A program made the translations under genes and the position numbers. From Actinomycetaceae bacterium MB13-C1-2 (GTDB lineage: Bacteria; Actinomycetota; Actinomycetes; Actinomycetales; Actinomycetaceae), in the NCBI GenBank assembly GCA_035621235.1, contig CP141731.1:1550001-1614000 (forward strand): a stretch of DNA of 64,000 bases, written 5' to 3'. Shown here piece by piece: positions 20,016-31,130 of this stretch; positions within the stretch are counted from its first letter, which is position 1, and every line of letters starts with the position of its first letter. The notes beneath the pieces were generated by a model. The model saw only the letters and a list, made by a program, of their open reading frames with translations, was not told the DNA's origin and made no database searches.

Positions 20016-21511
20016 CTCCTAACAAGCAGACGTACCGAGAAGCGACATCGAAGTATGATCCGGTGCTCGGGATTGAGTGTCACGTCGAGCTAAACACAAA
20101 CTCGAAAGCGTTCGATAACGCTCCGGTTCAGTTTGGCGGTCAGCCGAACAGTGCCGTGACCCCGACGTCAGCAGGGTTGCCCGGATCGCTTCCCACGCTC
20201 AACAAGAAACTGGTCGAGTCTGGAATTCGACTCGGTCTGGCACTGAACTGCAAGATCGAACAGGACTCGTTCTTTGCTCGTAAGAACTATTTCTACCCTG
20301 ATCTGCCCAAGGCATACCAGATTTCACAGTCGAACAAGCCGATTGCCTACGACGGCTATCTTGATGTTGAACTCGGCGACGGCGAGGTTTTCCGTGTCGA
20401 GATCGAACGGGCACACCTGGAAGAGGACGCGGGCAAGAATACTCACGTTGGTGGTGCTGATGGGCGGATCCACGGTGCGACCTACTCGCTGGTGGACTAC
20501 AACCGATCATCGGTTCCTCTAATCGAGATCGTTTCTAAGCCGCTGACCGGCGCCGGCGACCGCGTGGCAGAGGTTGCCGCTGCATATGTACAAACCCTGC
20601 GTGACATTGCGATCGCTCTGGATATCTCGGACGCAAGGATGGAGCGAGGCAACTTGCGAGCGGACGTTAACGTTTCGTTGCGCCCTAGCCCGGACGCTCC
20701 TTTTGGAACGCGCACCGAGACGAAGAACGTCAACTCCTTCCGCGCCATTGAGCGGGCGGTGGAGTACGAGGTCGCTCGCCAGGCGGACGTCCTTGACTCG
20801 GGCGAGTTAGTTTTCCAGGAGACTAGACACTTCCACGAAGAGGATGGCACCACCTCGTCCGGACGACCGAAGTCTGACGCGGACGATTATCGCTACTTCC
20901 CTGACCCCGATTTGCCGCCGGTACGTCCCCAGATCGAATGGATCGAGGAACTGAGGGCCACCCTTCCCGAAATGCCAGCGGCGAAGCGGAAGCGATTGCG
21001 CGGCGAATGGAAGTTTACGGATCTGGAGATGCGCGATGTCGTGAACGCGGGTGCCCTTGACCTGATTGACGCGACCGTCACAGCCGGAGCCACTCCAGCG
21101 GCTGCCAGAAAATGGTGGATGGGTGAACTGTCTCGTGTAGCGAACAATGAGGGAGTAGCGCTCGCGGAACTTGCTGTCACCCCACTTCAGGTTGCCGAGC
21201 TTCAGGGACTAATCGACTCCGGGGCGCTGACCGATTCACTGGCCAGGCAGGCCCTTGATGGAGTCCTTGCTGGTGAGGGTGATCCGGCTGCGGTCGCGGA
21301 GTCTCGGGGTTTGGTCGTCGTTTCGGACGACGGAGCCCTGACGGAAGCAATCCAGACGGTTCTGGCTGAGAACCCAGATGTGGTCGAAAAGATTCGTGGA
21401 GGTAAGGTACAAGCTGTTGGCGCGCTGGTTGGCGGCGTCATGAAGCTAACCAAGGGCAAGGCTGATGCCGCCCGCGTCCGTGAGTTGATTATGGAGATGC
21501 TAGAGCAGTAG
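20012..21511 (+). CDS. gatB: Asp-tRNA(Asn)/Glu-tRNA(Gln) amidotransferase subunit B
   Basis: tRNA-binding and kinase subunit that activates the mischarged amino acid with ATP and adds ammonia received from GatA. The signature [16 protein letters not shown] opens the kinase domain, followed by [20 protein letters not shown] and [11 protein letters not shown]. The C-terminal helical tail ends in [17 protein letters not shown], as in the YqeY-like domain. The protein has 499 residues, and its GTG start overlaps the gatA stop. A hairpin terminator follows at 21515. Confidence 0.97.
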   Translation: MTPNKQTYREATSKYDPVLGIECHVELNTNSKAFDNAPVQFGGQPNSAVTPTSAGLPGSLPTLNKKLVESGIRLGLALNCKIEQDSFFARKNYFYPDLPKAYQISQSNKPIAYDGYLDVELGDGEVFRVEIERAHLEEDAGKNTHVGGADGRIHGATYSLVDYNRSSVPLIEIVSKPLTGAGDRVAEVAAAYVQTLRDIAIALDISDARMERGNLRADVNVSLRPSPDAPFGTRTETKNVNSFRAIERAVEYEVARQADVLDSGELVFQETRHFHEEDGTTSSGRPKSDADDYRYFPDPDLPPVRPQIEWIEELRATLPEMPAAKRKRLRGEWKFTDLEMRDVVNAGALDLIDATVTAGATPAAARKWWMGELSRVANNEGVALAELAVTPLQVAELQGLIDSGALTDSLARQALDGVLAGEGDPAAVAESRGLVVVSDDGALTEAIQTVLAENPDVVEKIRGGKVQAVGALVGGVMKLTKGKADAARVRELIMEMLEQ

Positions 21512-21514
21512 GGG

Positions 21515-21548
21515 ATGAAGGGCCGAATCTAGAGGATCGGCCCCTCAT
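21515..21548 (+). terminator. Hairpin terminator after gatCAB
   Basis: Stem ATGAAGGGCCGA (21515-21526) pairs with TCGGCCCCTCAT (21537-21548) with one mismatch and a 10-nt loop. It lies 3 nt after the gatB stop and before the malic enzyme gene. The following sequence is pyrimidine-rich but lacks a strong T-run. Confidence 0.65.
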
Positions 21549-21587
21549 TCCTATTCGAACAAGAAATATGACAAGTTAGGGAGAAGA

Positions 21588-23018
21588 GTGCCCAATTCAC
21601 CGTCTTACACCGCTTCGTACCGATTGACGGTTGACGAGTCTCAGATTCGCGTCGCGGATATCGTTCAGGCTGTATCTGATGCAGAGGCCAGCGTAAAAGG
21701 TCTGGATGTTGCGGAAGCCGAGTCGGGCAAGCTGGTCATCGATATGACCCTGGACTTGCGCAACTCTGATCATCGTCGCGAGGTTCGAAAGACCTTGGAA
21801 GGACTTGGGGGAGTTAGTGTTGGGCCGGTTGCGGACCAGACATTCCTCGATCACGTCGGGGGCAAGATCGAGATCGAGTCACGTGCGCCGCTGCGTAACC
21901 GTGACGATCTGTCCCGTATCTACACTCCCGGGGTGGCGCGTGTCTGTCACGCGATTGCGGACAATCCTTCGAAAGCGCGCCTGCTGACGATGAAGGCGAA
22001 CACGGTCGCGGTGGTAACTGACGGCACTGCCGTTCTGGGCCTTGGCGACATCGGACCGGAGGCGGCTCTGCCCGTGATGGAGGGCAAGGCCGTCCTTTTC
22101 AAGCACTTCGGCGGGGTGGATGCGTGGCCCGTGGTGCTGGATACCAAGGACACGGAAGAGATCATCGCGATTGTGAAGGCGATCGCTCCGGCGTATGGGG
22201 GAATCAACCTCGAAGATATCTCTGCCCCGCGCTGCTTCGAGATCGAGGCGAGGCTAAAGGAAGAACTGGATATTCCTGTCTTCCACGACGACCAGCATGG
22301 GACCGCAATCGTTGTCTTGGCGGCGCTCATCAACGCCCTGAAGATCGTTGGTAAGAAGATCGAGGACGTGCGCATTGTTGTCTCGGGAGTCGGCGCCGCT
22401 GGAAACGCGATAATCGAGTTGCTATTGGCGGCGGGTGCGAAGGATATTGTCGCCTACGGGCGGACCGGAGCTCTCTGCATTGACGACATGGAGGGAGCGC
22501 ACGAGTCACGTCGGGCGCTCGCTGCAAAGACTAATCCCCGAAAGGTTAGAGGGAGTCTCAAGGATGGCATGGAAGACGCCGATGTCTTCATCGGGGTCTC
22601 TTCGGCTAACCTGCTTAACGGCGACGATGTCGCGAAGATGAACAAGGACGCGATTGTCTTTGCTCTGGCGAATCCGACTCCAGAGGTCGATCCTCGCGAG
22701 GCCGACAAGCATGCACGAATTGTGGCGACAGGTCGGTCGGACTATCCGAACCAGATCAACAACGTACTCGCCTTTCCGGGACTGTTCCGCGGGGTCCTTG
22801 ATGCTCGGGCGTCCGAGATTACCCGTGAGGTTCTGAGGGCCAGTGCTGAGGCGATTGCCGGAGTGATCAGCGAAGATGAGCTGAGTGAGAACTACATTAT
22901 TCCGGGTGTCTTCGATGATCGAATCGCTCCTGCGGTCGCTCACGCCACCAGGAAAGCTCTGGCAGGGGCTGACACGGTGAAGATAGCGGAACAAGAGGAC
23001 CTGGGCCAGGTTGAGTAA
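21588..23018 (+). CDS. NAD(P)-dependent malic enzyme with N-terminal ACT-like domain
   Basis: Oxidatively decarboxylates malate to pyruvate, which feeds the acetolactate pathway. Residues about 1-80 (YTASYRLTVDE, then LDLRNSDHRREVRKTLEGL) resemble a small ACT-like regulatory domain. The catalytic part has RIYTPGVARVC, MKANTVAVVTDGTAVLGLGD, the metal-binding region INLEDISAPRCFEIE and the dinucleotide motif VVSGVGAAGNAI. The C-terminus has NQINNVLAFPGLFRG. Length is 476 residues, against about 390-400 for forms without ACT. The GTG start at 21588 is preceded by AGGGAG. Cofactor preference (NAD or NADP) cannot be read with confidence. Confidence 0.9.
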   Translation: MPNSPSYTASYRLTVDESQIRVADIVQAVSDAEASVKGLDVAEAESGKLVIDMTLDLRNSDHRREVRKTLEGLGGVSVGPVADQTFLDHVGGKIEIESRAPLRNRDDLSRIYTPGVARVCHAIADNPSKARLLTMKANTVAVVTDGTAVLGLGDIGPEAALPVMEGKAVLFKHFGGVDAWPVVLDTKDTEEIIAIVKAIAPAYGGINLEDISAPRCFEIEARLKEELDIPVFHDDQHGTAIVVLAALINALKIVGKKIEDVRIVVSGVGAAGNAIIELLLAAGAKDIVAYGRTGALCIDDMEGAHESRRALAAKTNPRKVRGSLKDGMEDADVFIGVSSANLLNGDDVAKMNKDAIVFALANPTPEVDPREADKHARIVATGRSDYPNQINNVLAFPGLFRGVLDARASEITREVLRASAEAIAGVISEDELSENYIIPGVFDDRIAPAVAHATRKALAGADTVKIAEQEDLGQVE

Positions 23019-23432
23019 CTTGGATCAGGTCGAATAACGGTATCGACGCAAGCTGAGACGAAACCTTGACGGAGCACAATTCCTGGGCGTCCTTTGACTA
23101 ATTGGATTTCTCGCCCAAGGCACCTGTCGCTTTTGTGGTTGTGATCTGGCCGCGACAAGCTGGGCCAATTACGCGTTCCGCGGGGGTCCCGCCGAGTCCT
23201 CGGAGAACTCGCGGCGGACAAGAGCCAAAATCCGGGGTGTCAACGAGTAAATCGTTGTTGACACCCCGGATTCCGGTAGTTTTCTGCTTGTGACACTCGT
23301 ATTTCGGACTACTGGTCAGTTCAAGCGTTATTTCCATACGCGAATGGGCGAATAGTCCGGGTCACGGCAAACACTGCAACCGATTCCCACCCGGACGTTT
23401 CGTGTGGTCAGTTGCCGGATTCCTAGGCCACC
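23019..23432. other. Intergenic region between convergent genes, hairpins only
   Basis: No supported gene in 414 bp between malic enzyme and the AspT-type transporter. Two structures are present: CCGCCGAGT paired with ACTCGCGGCGG near 23188-23217, and the strong inverted repeat described at 23229-23272. A 79-codon leftward frame (23098-23337) spans both hairpins and has no family resemblance. Confidence 0.6.
23229..23272. terminator. Bidirectional terminator, 16-bp perfect stem
   Basis: AATCCGGGGTGTCAAC at 23229-23244 pairs perfectly with 23257-23272 around a 12-nt loop. Rightward it is followed after a few bases by GTTTTC; leftward by TTGGCTC after AAAA/TTTT at the stem edge. It sits between two convergent genes and can serve both. 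Confidence 0.8.
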
Positions 23433-25028
23433 CTAGAACCCCGCTATCACCGTTGCGATCAGAATCTTCGAAACCATTGCCACGGGGTAAACAAGCGCGT
23501 ATCCGAGAGCGACACGAGGATCATCCTGCGTGCGACCGTTGGCGAATGCGAGAACGGCCGGCTGAGTCTGGGCCCCACCGAGGGCACCAGCCAACTGTGT
23601 TCCACCCATGTGCCAAATCCAACGGAACGTGGCGTACATGCCGATCGCCATAATCAGCGTGACTATCACGCCGAGAGCCAGGATAGACAGCCACGTACCA
23701 CCACGGAAGGCTTCCATAATCTGTCCGCCAGCAACCGATCCGGCCTGAGCTAAGAAGATGATCAGGCCGAGCTCAATCATTACCTGACACGCCGTGTAAG
23801 GCAGCGTCGTTACAACTGGGCCGATACGTCCGACCTTGCCAAAGATCAGGCCAATGATCAAAACGCCCGCTGCCGCGCCAATCTCGAAGTCTCCACCACC
23901 GGGTAGGGGGATCGGAATCATGCCGATAAGCATGCCGACGGTCATTCCGAGGCCAAGGCCGATCGGGTTGATGTCAGACAGGCCCCTCGCGGAGTCGCCA
24001 AAGAACTTGGTGATCTCCTTCATCTTGGAAGTCGGCCCCACCACGCGAACACGGTCACCGAGCTGTAGAACCAAATCGGGGTCACCGACCATATCTACGT
24101 CGCCGCGGCGAACCCTCGAAATCGTTGCGGAGTACTTCTGTGAAAGGTTCAGTGAGCCGACGGTGTGACCAGCGATGTGCGGGTCAGAAACTGTGATTCG
24201 ACGGAAGTCCAGGTATGAACGATCACGCATGAGCGAGTGTGAAGAACCGTGCCCCAGTTCCTTGGAGACCATTGCAACCATCTCATTAGGACCAACGACT
24301 GTTATCAGATCGCCGGGATCCAGAGTGTCCGACATTGAGGGGCGCGAGATTGGACCCTGTTCTCCTCGACGAAGGCGAGAGAACGTTACCTTGCCCCCAA
24401 ACTTCTCATAGAGATCGCCGATGAACGGGTGGTCCTCGCGCTCGATACGAATCGTGCGGTTCGCAATAGGACTAGGAGTGTCGGTGTCGTGCTTGCCATA
24501 TGAGAGAGCAGCCATCGCGGCAGCCAACATGCCAACGACGCCGAAGAGGTATGCAATGGAGTAGCCAATTGTGGCCTGTCCGGGATCTCCGGTTGCCTCA
24601 CCTACAGCGTGCAGCGCGGGAGTGTTGGTTAGCGCCCCAGCAAATGTGCCTGCAGCGACTGGAACGCTGAGGCCAAAGACTTTGGTTCCAATTAGGAAGG
24701 CCCCGGCACCAGCGGCACACATCAGGGCAATCATTGTCAGCATCGGCCCAATAGCCGTCTTCAGGTTGTGGAAGAACGAGTTACCGGAGTTCACCCCGAT
24801 TGCAAACGCAAATAGGACTAGACCCAGGGTTCCTATAAAGGGTGGGATCTGCAGGTCTACACCGAGTTCTCCCGCCCAGGCGGTGATTGCAATAGCGGTG
24901 AACAGGACCGCCGCGGCCCCAAGGCTCACGCCCTTCACCTTGATGTGACCAAACATCATGCCGATTGCTATCAGCAAGAACAGGTAGAGGATGGGGGAGG
25001 ATGCTAAGAGTTCGAAAACAGCCGTCAC
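23433..25028 (-). CDS. AspT/YidE-family transporter with two RCK_C (TrkA-C) domains
   Basis: A 531-residue membrane protein. Hydrophobic segments at about 1-190 and 365-531 flank a soluble middle with two RCK_C-like repeats. The repeats end in DLITVVGPNEMVAMV and QLGDRVRVVGPTSKMKEIT. The repeated membrane motifs GTFAGALTNTPALHA and GALGGAQTQPAVLAFA are typical of the aspartate:alanine exchanger family (TC 2.A.81). Members exchange amino or dicarboxylic acids, but the substrate is not predictable here. The start is GTG 25028, with no strong ribosome-binding site. It converges on the malic enzyme gene. Confidence 0.88.
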   Translation of the reverse strand: MTAVFELLASSPILYLFLLIAIGMMFGHIKVKGVSLGAAAVLFTAIAITAWAGELGVDLQIPPFIGTLGLVLFAFAIGVNSGNSFFHNLKTAIGPMLTMIALMCAAGAGAFLIGTKVFGLSVPVAAGTFAGALTNTPALHAVGEATGDPGQATIGYSIAYLFGVVGMLAAAMAALSYGKHDTDTPSPIANRTIRIEREDHPFIGDLYEKFGGKVTFSRLRRGEQGPISRPSMSDTLDPGDLITVVGPNEMVAMVSKELGHGSSHSLMRDRSYLDFRRITVSDPHIAGHTVGSLNLSQKYSATISRVRRGDVDMVGDPDLVLQLGDRVRVVGPTSKMKEITKFFGDSARGLSDINPIGLGLGMTVGMLIGMIPIPLPGGGDFEIGAAAGVLIIGLIFGKVGRIGPVVTTLPYTACQVMIELGLIIFLAQAGSVAGGQIMEAFRGGTWLSILALGVIVTLIMAIGMYATFRWIWHMGGTQLAGALGGAQTQPAVLAFANGRTQDDPRVALGYALVYPVAMVSKILIATVIAGF

Positions 25029-25235
25029 CGCATGTCACTTTCGTGTGGGATATCAAGGACCCGTTTGGGTCCGGTCCAATCGTAGACAGGTTGGCTCCAC
25101 TTCATATAGGACCTGTGGCGTGGCGCTGAGCACGCCTTTTCGGGTTGGGCGCTACGGTTGGGCTACATATGAGGCGCCAAGTCTCCTCTCGGGCGCCAAA
25201 GTATGAGACACGAAGCGGTAGTTAGCTTCGGGCCG

Positions 25236-25241
25236 TACTAT
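25236..25241 (+). promoter_or_regulatory. -10 box of the ilv operon promoter
   Basis: TACTAT ends 7 nt before the GTG of the leader peptide at 25249. Transcription would therefore begin at or next to the leader start codon. I see no convincing -35 box. Confidence 0.6.
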
Positions 25242-25248
25242 TGGGATC

Positions 25249-25323
25249 GTGCTAAACACGCAGGGAAATACCGTAGGCGCGCTCCTGGTCGTTGTACCGG
25301 GGCGTGCGGTTCCTGCTGTCTGA
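25249..25323 (+). CDS. ilvB leader peptide (attenuator peptide), 24 codons
   Basis: A short frame with GTG start and TGA stop just upstream of ilvB. It reads MLNTQGNTVGA, then LLVVV, then PGRAVPAV. Nine of 24 codons are Leu or Val, and a run of five consecutive Leu/Val codons covers 25282-25296. Such runs make ribosomes stall when charged Leu- or Val-tRNA is scarce. The start is 7 nt behind a TACTAT box and has no Shine-Dalgarno, as in leaderless leader peptides of corynebacterial ilvB. It is too short for usual gene finders. The hairpins that complete the attenuator follow at 25301-25373. Confidence 0.8.
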   Translation: MLNTQGNTVGALLVVVPGRAVPAV

Positions 25324-25373
25324 TCAGATGGGCCGCACGCCTTATTCCCCACGCGAAACGCGAGGGACTTTTT
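25301..25373 (+). terminator. Transcription attenuator of the ilvBNC operon
   Basis: Hairpin 1: GGCGTGCGG (25301-25309), inside the leader frame just after the Leu/Val run, pairs perfectly with 25333-25341. Hairpin 2: CCCACGCG (25348-25355) pairs with CGCGAGGG (25359-25366), one A-A mismatch, loop AAA, followed by ACTTTTT: an intrinsic terminator. A ribosome stalled on the Leu/Val codons would cover the left arm of hairpin 1. The exact antiterminator pairing is not resolved by eye. Confidence 0.78.
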
Positions 25374-25428
25374 GCAACCAGAATCAGTGCAAGTAAGTCA
25401 GGGCAGTGCAAGGACGGAGACACAGAGC

Positions 25429-27183
25429 GTGACAAAACCTGAACGTATGACAGGCGCTGAAGCCATCGTCAGGTCGTTGGAAAAGATTGGCATAACCGAG
25501 GTTTTCGGTATGCCGGGCGGAGCTATTCTGCCAACCTTCGACCCGTTGATGGACTCCAGCATTCGACACATCCTCATTAGGCATGAACAGGGCGCCGGAC
25601 ACGGGGCTGAGGGATACGCGATTTCCAGCGGCAAGGTTGGGTGCGCAATCGTCACCTCGGGCCCAGCGGCGCTGAATACGATGACCGCGCTCGCGGACGC
25701 GAACCTAGACTCGGTTCCAATCGTTATTATCACGGGCCAGGTGGCAGCCTCGCTCATTGGTACCGATGCCTTCCAAGAGGCGGACATCGTTGGGGCATCA
25801 ATGCCGGTAACGAAACACTCATTCCTGGTGACGCAGGCAGCGGAGATTCCCTCGCGTATCGCGGAGGCATTCGAGATCGCTGGCACGGGTCGTCCGGGAG
25901 CGGTGCTTGTCGACATAACTAAATCGGCCCAGTCGGAGGAACTCGACTTTGAGTGGCCACCACCGCTGGACATCCCGGGTTACAGGGTTCCTCAGAAGCC
26001 TTCCAAGAAACAGGTAGCGGCTGCGGCTAGGGCAATTGCTGAAGCACAGGCTCCCGTCCTCTACGTCGGTGGGGGAGCTGTTCGTGGGAACGCGTCGCGT
26101 GAGCTAGCGAAGCTGGTTGAGCTTTCAGATGCTCCAGTGGTCACCACACTTACGGCACGCGGAGCCTTTCCCGATTCGGATCCTCACAATCTTGGGATGC
26201 CGGGCATGCACGGGACAGTCGCGGCGGTTGGTGCGCTTCAGCGCGCGGATCTGGTGGTCGCGCTAGGAGCTCGTTTCGATGACCGGGTTACGGGGCGGCT
26301 CGACACCTTTGCACCTCGTGCGAAAGTGGTTCACGTTGATATCGACGCGGCAGAGATATCCAAGAACAGGTACGCCGATATTCCTATCGTCGGTGATCTG
26401 AACCAGGTACTTGAGATGCTCAACGCAGCCCTTGAGAAAGAGTTTCCCTCGGAAACCAGGGCTGATCTCGGTGGATGGTGGCGCTACCTAAATCGTCTAC
26501 GCGACTCGTACCCGCTCGGATGGACGAACACGGATGACGGCAGACTCGCCCCCCAGTACGTTCTGAAGCGACTTTCCGATTTGAGTGGTCCGGAGGCGTT
26601 CTACGCGACTGGTGTTGGGCAGCACCAGATGTGGGCTTCACAGTTCATTAGTTTTGATCATCCGCGTCATTTCATTTCCTCGTCCGGGCTCGGCACCATG
26701 GGATTCGGGGTTCCTGCCGCGATGGGAGCCCAGGTTGCAAATCCCGACGCGGTGGTCTGGTGCATTGACGGTGACGGGTCATTCCAGATGACAAACCAGG
26801 AACTGGCTACTTGCGTCATCAATGACATTCCGATCAAGGTCGCCCTGATCAACAACTCGGTGCTTGGAATGGTGCGTCAGTGGCAGAACCTGTTCTACAA
26901 CGAGCGCTACTCAAACACGAAACTAAACGATCACGATGCCGAGCAGGTCCCGAACTTTGTAAAGCTCGCCGAAGCGTACGGGATTCCTGGTCGCGTCGTC
27001 GAAAAGGAAGAGGAGGTGGACGAGGCCATCGAGTGGGCCCTGTCCATCAATGACCGACCGGTATTCATAGACTTCCGAGTTTCCAAGGACGCGATGGTCT
27101 GGCCGATGGTCGCCGCTGGCGTCTCGAACGATGACATTCGCTATGCCCGCGGGCTGGCGCCGACATGGGATGGGGAGGAATGA
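25429..27183 (+). CDS. ilvB: Acetolactate synthase large (catalytic) subunit
   Basis: ThDP- and FAD-dependent enzyme that condenses pyruvate to acetolactate, or with 2-ketobutyrate to acetohydroxybutyrate; first common step of Val, Leu and Ile synthesis. Family motifs: ITEVFGMPGGAILPTFD, the catalytic glutamate in IRHEQGAGHGAEGYA, GARFDDRVTGRLDTFAP, and the ThDP motif GDGSFQMTNQELAT. I place the start at GTG 25429, near GGACGGAGA, giving about 584 residues. An in-frame TTG at 25372 lies inside the terminator T-run and is not credible. Expression is probably controlled by the leader and attenuator. It overlaps the ATG at 27180 and is followed directly by ilvN. Confidence 0.96.
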   Translation: MTKPERMTGAEAIVRSLEKIGITEVFGMPGGAILPTFDPLMDSSIRHILIRHEQGAGHGAEGYAISSGKVGCAIVTSGPAALNTMTALADANLDSVPIVIITGQVAASLIGTDAFQEADIVGASMPVTKHSFLVTQAAEIPSRIAEAFEIAGTGRPGAVLVDITKSAQSEELDFEWPPPLDIPGYRVPQKPSKKQVAAAARAIAEAQAPVLYVGGGAVRGNASRELAKLVELSDAPVVTTLTARGAFPDSDPHNLGMPGMHGTVAAVGALQRADLVVALGARFDDRVTGRLDTFAPRAKVVHVDIDAAEISKNRYADIPIVGDLNQVLEMLNAALEKEFPSETRADLGGWWRYLNRLRDSYPLGWTNTDDGRLAPQYVLKRLSDLSGPEAFYATGVGQHQMWASQFISFDHPRHFISSSGLGTMGFGVPAAMGAQVANPDAVVWCIDGDGSFQMTNQELATCVINDIPIKVALINNSVLGMVRQWQNLFYNERYSNTKLNDHDAEQVPNFVKLAEAYGIPGRVVEKEEEVDEAIEWALSINDRPVFIDFRVSKDAMVWPMVAAGVSNDDIRYARGLAPTWDGEE

Positions 27184-27185
27184 TC

Positions 27186-28732
<1,547 letters not shown>

Positions 28733-28734
28733 TC

Positions 28735-29805
28735 GTGAGCGGTCTGAGTGTTGCGGTCATTGAAGGTGACGGCATTGGTCCGGAGGTAACTACGCAGGCT
28801 GTCCGCGTTCTGACAAGAGTTGGCGCGGACGCCAGCGTAGACCTCCAGCTAAAGCACTTTGATCTTGGTTGCCAGAGGTATCTTGATACGGGACATATCC
28901 TCGAGCAAGAGGATTTGGATGAGCTAGCCAGGTTTGACGCGATTCTGCTCGGTGCCGTTGGCGATCCCAGGGTCAAGCCAGGAATTATCGAACGGGGCCT
29001 TCTTCTCAAACTCCGGTTTGCCTTTGACCAATACGTCAACTTGCGTCCGTCGGTGTACTACCCCGGCGTCGCCTCTCCCCTCAAGAATCCTGAGGGGATT
29101 GACTTCGTAGTAGTGCGCGAAGGAACGGAGGGTCCCTACGTCGGAAACGGCGGGGCGCTTCGGGTAGGCACCCCAAACGAGGTCGCTACCGAAGTATCGG
29201 TAAACACGGCGTTCGCGGTCGAACGACTGCTTCGCTACGCCTTCGAACTGGCGCAGTCCAGACCCGCCAAGAAGCTGACACTGGTCCACAAAGTCAATGT
29301 GCTCACCTTCGCAGGGGGAGTGTGGACGCGCATTGCTGACGAAGTCGGTAGCGAGTTTCTTGAGGTCGAGGTGGAGTATCTGCATGTCGACGCCGCGACA
29401 ATCCACCTGTTGACTCGGCCCGCGGATTTCGATGTTATCGCCACAGACAACCTGTTCGGTGACATCCTGACGGACGAGGCCGCTGCGATTACTGGCGGGA
29501 TCGGTCTTGCTGCTTCCGGGAACATTAACCCGACCGGAGTGTTCCCCTCGATGTTTGAACCGATCCACGGTTCGGCACCGGACATTGCGGGCAAGGGCAT
29601 CGCTGACCCGATCGCCGCTATTGCCTCCGTCCAGCTCCTCTTGGAAGCTCAGGGATACACGGAGGAGGCCGCGCGGGTCAACAGCGCGATCAAATCCGAT
29701 ATGGAGTGGCGCGCTGTGAATCCCGACGCAGTACGTTCGACAGTAGCGGTTGGCGACGCGGTGCTTGGCGCCCTGGACGCCCAGTTGCACCAGCTACATT
29801 CTTAG
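28735..29805 (+). CDS. leuB: 3-isopropylmalate dehydrogenase
   Basis: Oxidatively decarboxylates 3-isopropylmalate in leucine synthesis, NAD+-dependent. Motifs are [63 protein letters not shown] and the NAD-binding stretch [18 protein letters not shown]. The protein has 356 residues. The GTG start lies 2 nt after the ilvC stop with no independent ribosome-binding site, so it is probably translated by coupling as the fourth gene of ilvBNC-leuB. A hairpin terminator at 29880 separates it from ilvE. Confidence 0.96.
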   Translation: MSGLSVAVIEGDGIGPEVTTQAVRVLTRVGADASVDLQLKHFDLGCQRYLDTGHILEQEDLDELARFDAILLGAVGDPRVKPGIIERGLLLKLRFAFDQYVNLRPSVYYPGVASPLKNPEGIDFVVVREGTEGPYVGNGGALRVGTPNEVATEVSVNTAFAVERLLRYAFELAQSRPAKKLTLVHKVNVLTFAGGVWTRIADEVGSEFLEVEVEYLHVDAATIHLLTRPADFDVIATDNLFGDILTDEAAAITGGIGLAASGNINPTGVFPSMFEPIHGSAPDIAGKGIADPIAAIASVQLLLEAQGYTEEAARVNSAIKSDMEWRAVNPDAVRSTVAVGDAVLGALDAQLHQLHS

Positions 29806-29879
29806 TGAACACGGCCCTGACAGTGCGAGCTGGTAGGCGTTACCAGTCAGTTTCTACTAGGACTTTTAACGTAATAGCA

Positions 29880-29906
29880 GGGCCGAATCCGTGATTGGAT
29901 TGGCCC
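29880..29906 (+). terminator. Hairpin between leuB and ilvE
   Basis: GGGCCGAATCC pairs with GGATTGGCCC around GTGATT, with one bulged G. It lies about 75 nt after the leuB stop. There is no strong T-run, so termination may be partial. Confidence 0.5.
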
Positions 29907-29954
29907 AGAGGCGCTACGGACATCCCGCCCGCAGCTGAATGAAGGAGGCGACGA

Positions 29955-31106
29955 ATGGCAACTTCGGCAGGCAATCAAACAGAACTTGCGAAAGAGGTAG
30001 CCTCGCAGCAACTACCTGATCCGGACACTGCCGCAGAGCGCTTCCCGATAACGGTGAATGAGAACCCTTCTTCGGATGAGGACCATGCCACCGCGATGGA
30101 AGCTCTGGCATTCGGGGTCAACTTCGGCGACTATATGGCCGTCGCTGACTGGTCCGAGAAGGAGGGGTGGCACGACCAGCGTGTCGTTCCCTATGGGCCC
30201 CTAGATCTGACCCCCGCAGCTGCGGTTCTTCACTATGCACAAGAAGTCTTCGAGGGAATGAAGGCCTACCGTTGGGCTGATGGTAGTGTGTGGACTTTCC
30301 GCCCCGGCTTCAATGCGGCCCGACTGAACCACTCCGCCAGGCGGCTGGCGATGCCAGAGATTCCGCCCGAGGACTTTATCGGCTCCCTGGTTCAGTTGGT
30401 GCGTGCCGACGAGCGCTGGGTTCCTGGGACCGAGAACTCCAGTTTGTACCTGCGTCCATTTATGATCGCTGACGAGTCCTTCGTTGGCGTGCGCCCCGCA
30501 AAGCACTACAAGTACGTGGTGATCGAAACTCCGGTAGGTCCCTACTTCAAGGGTGGCCTCGCCCCCGTATCCATTTGGATAACTAGAGAGTACTGCCGCG
30601 CCGCTCCCGGCGGAACCGGTGATGCAAAGACTGGTGGAAACTACGCAGCATCACTGCTTCCACAGCGTTTGGCATCTGCCAAGGGATTCGAACAGGTCTG
30701 CTACCTGGACCCGAAGACTGGACGGAACCTGGAAGAACTCGGCGGGATGAACGTGTTTGTCATCAAAAAAGACGGAACCGTTTTGACCCCGAAGCTGACG
30801 GGTTCGATCCTTGAGGGTGGAACCCGGGGCGCGATCATTCAACTGTTGGCTGACAAGGGCACCGAGGTTGACGAGACCACTATCGAACTCGAATGGCTGA
30901 TCGAAGCTATCGAAAGCGGCGAAGTTGTCGAGATGTTTGCCTGTGGGACTGCCGCCGTGGTTGTTCCAATCGGCCAGTTGGCCGGAGAAGGCTTCGATGT
31001 GAAGATCAGCGGCGACCAGCTGACGCGCGAGATCCTCGATGAACTCAGCGGAATCCAACACGGAACGGTGCCGGATCGTCATAACTGGATGTATCAGCTG
31101 GTCTAG
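29955..31106 (+). CDS. ilvE: Branched-chain amino acid aminotransferase
   Basis: PLP enzyme carrying out the last step for Val, Leu and Ile. Visible motifs: HYAQEVFEGMKAYRWADG, the catalytic lysine in GDAKTGGNYAASL, CYLDPKTGRNLEELGGMNVF and CGTAAVVVPIG. At 383 residues it belongs to the longer actinobacterial and eukaryotic-like form. The ATG is preceded by AAGGAGG. An intergenic palindrome of family A starts 25 nt after its stop. Its 2-ketoisovalerate substrate is also used by PanB, encoded downstream. Confidence 0.96.
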   Translation: MATSAGNQTELAKEVASQQLPDPDTAAERFPITVNENPSSDEDHATAMEALAFGVNFGDYMAVADWSEKEGWHDQRVVPYGPLDLTPAAAVLHYAQEVFEGMKAYRWADGSVWTFRPGFNAARLNHSARRLAMPEIPPEDFIGSLVQLVRADERWVPGTENSSLYLRPFMIADESFVGVRPAKHYKYVVIETPVGPYFKGGLAPVSIWITREYCRAAPGGTGDAKTGGNYAASLLPQRLASAKGFEQVCYLDPKTGRNLEELGGMNVFVIKKDGTVLTPKLTGSILEGGTRGAIIQLLADKGTEVDETTIELEWLIEAIESGEVVEMFACGTAAVVVPIGQLAGEGFDVKISGDQLTREILDELSGIQHGTVPDRHNWMYQLV

Positions 31107-31130
31107 AGCCCGGTTCCCCTCGATCTTCTT

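Noticed and set aside
23098-23337. Leftward 79-codon frame between malic enzyme and the AspT-type gene
   Set aside because: It spans two hairpins, including the 16-bp perfect stem, and resembles no protein.
25372-25428. TTG at 25372 as the ilvB start
   Set aside because: The codon lies in the terminator T-run, lacks a ribosome-binding site and gives an unusual tail.
25203-25442. Rightward 79-codon frame overlapping the ilv leader
   Set aside because: It conflicts with the leader peptide frame, starts before the likely transcript start, and reads through the terminator.
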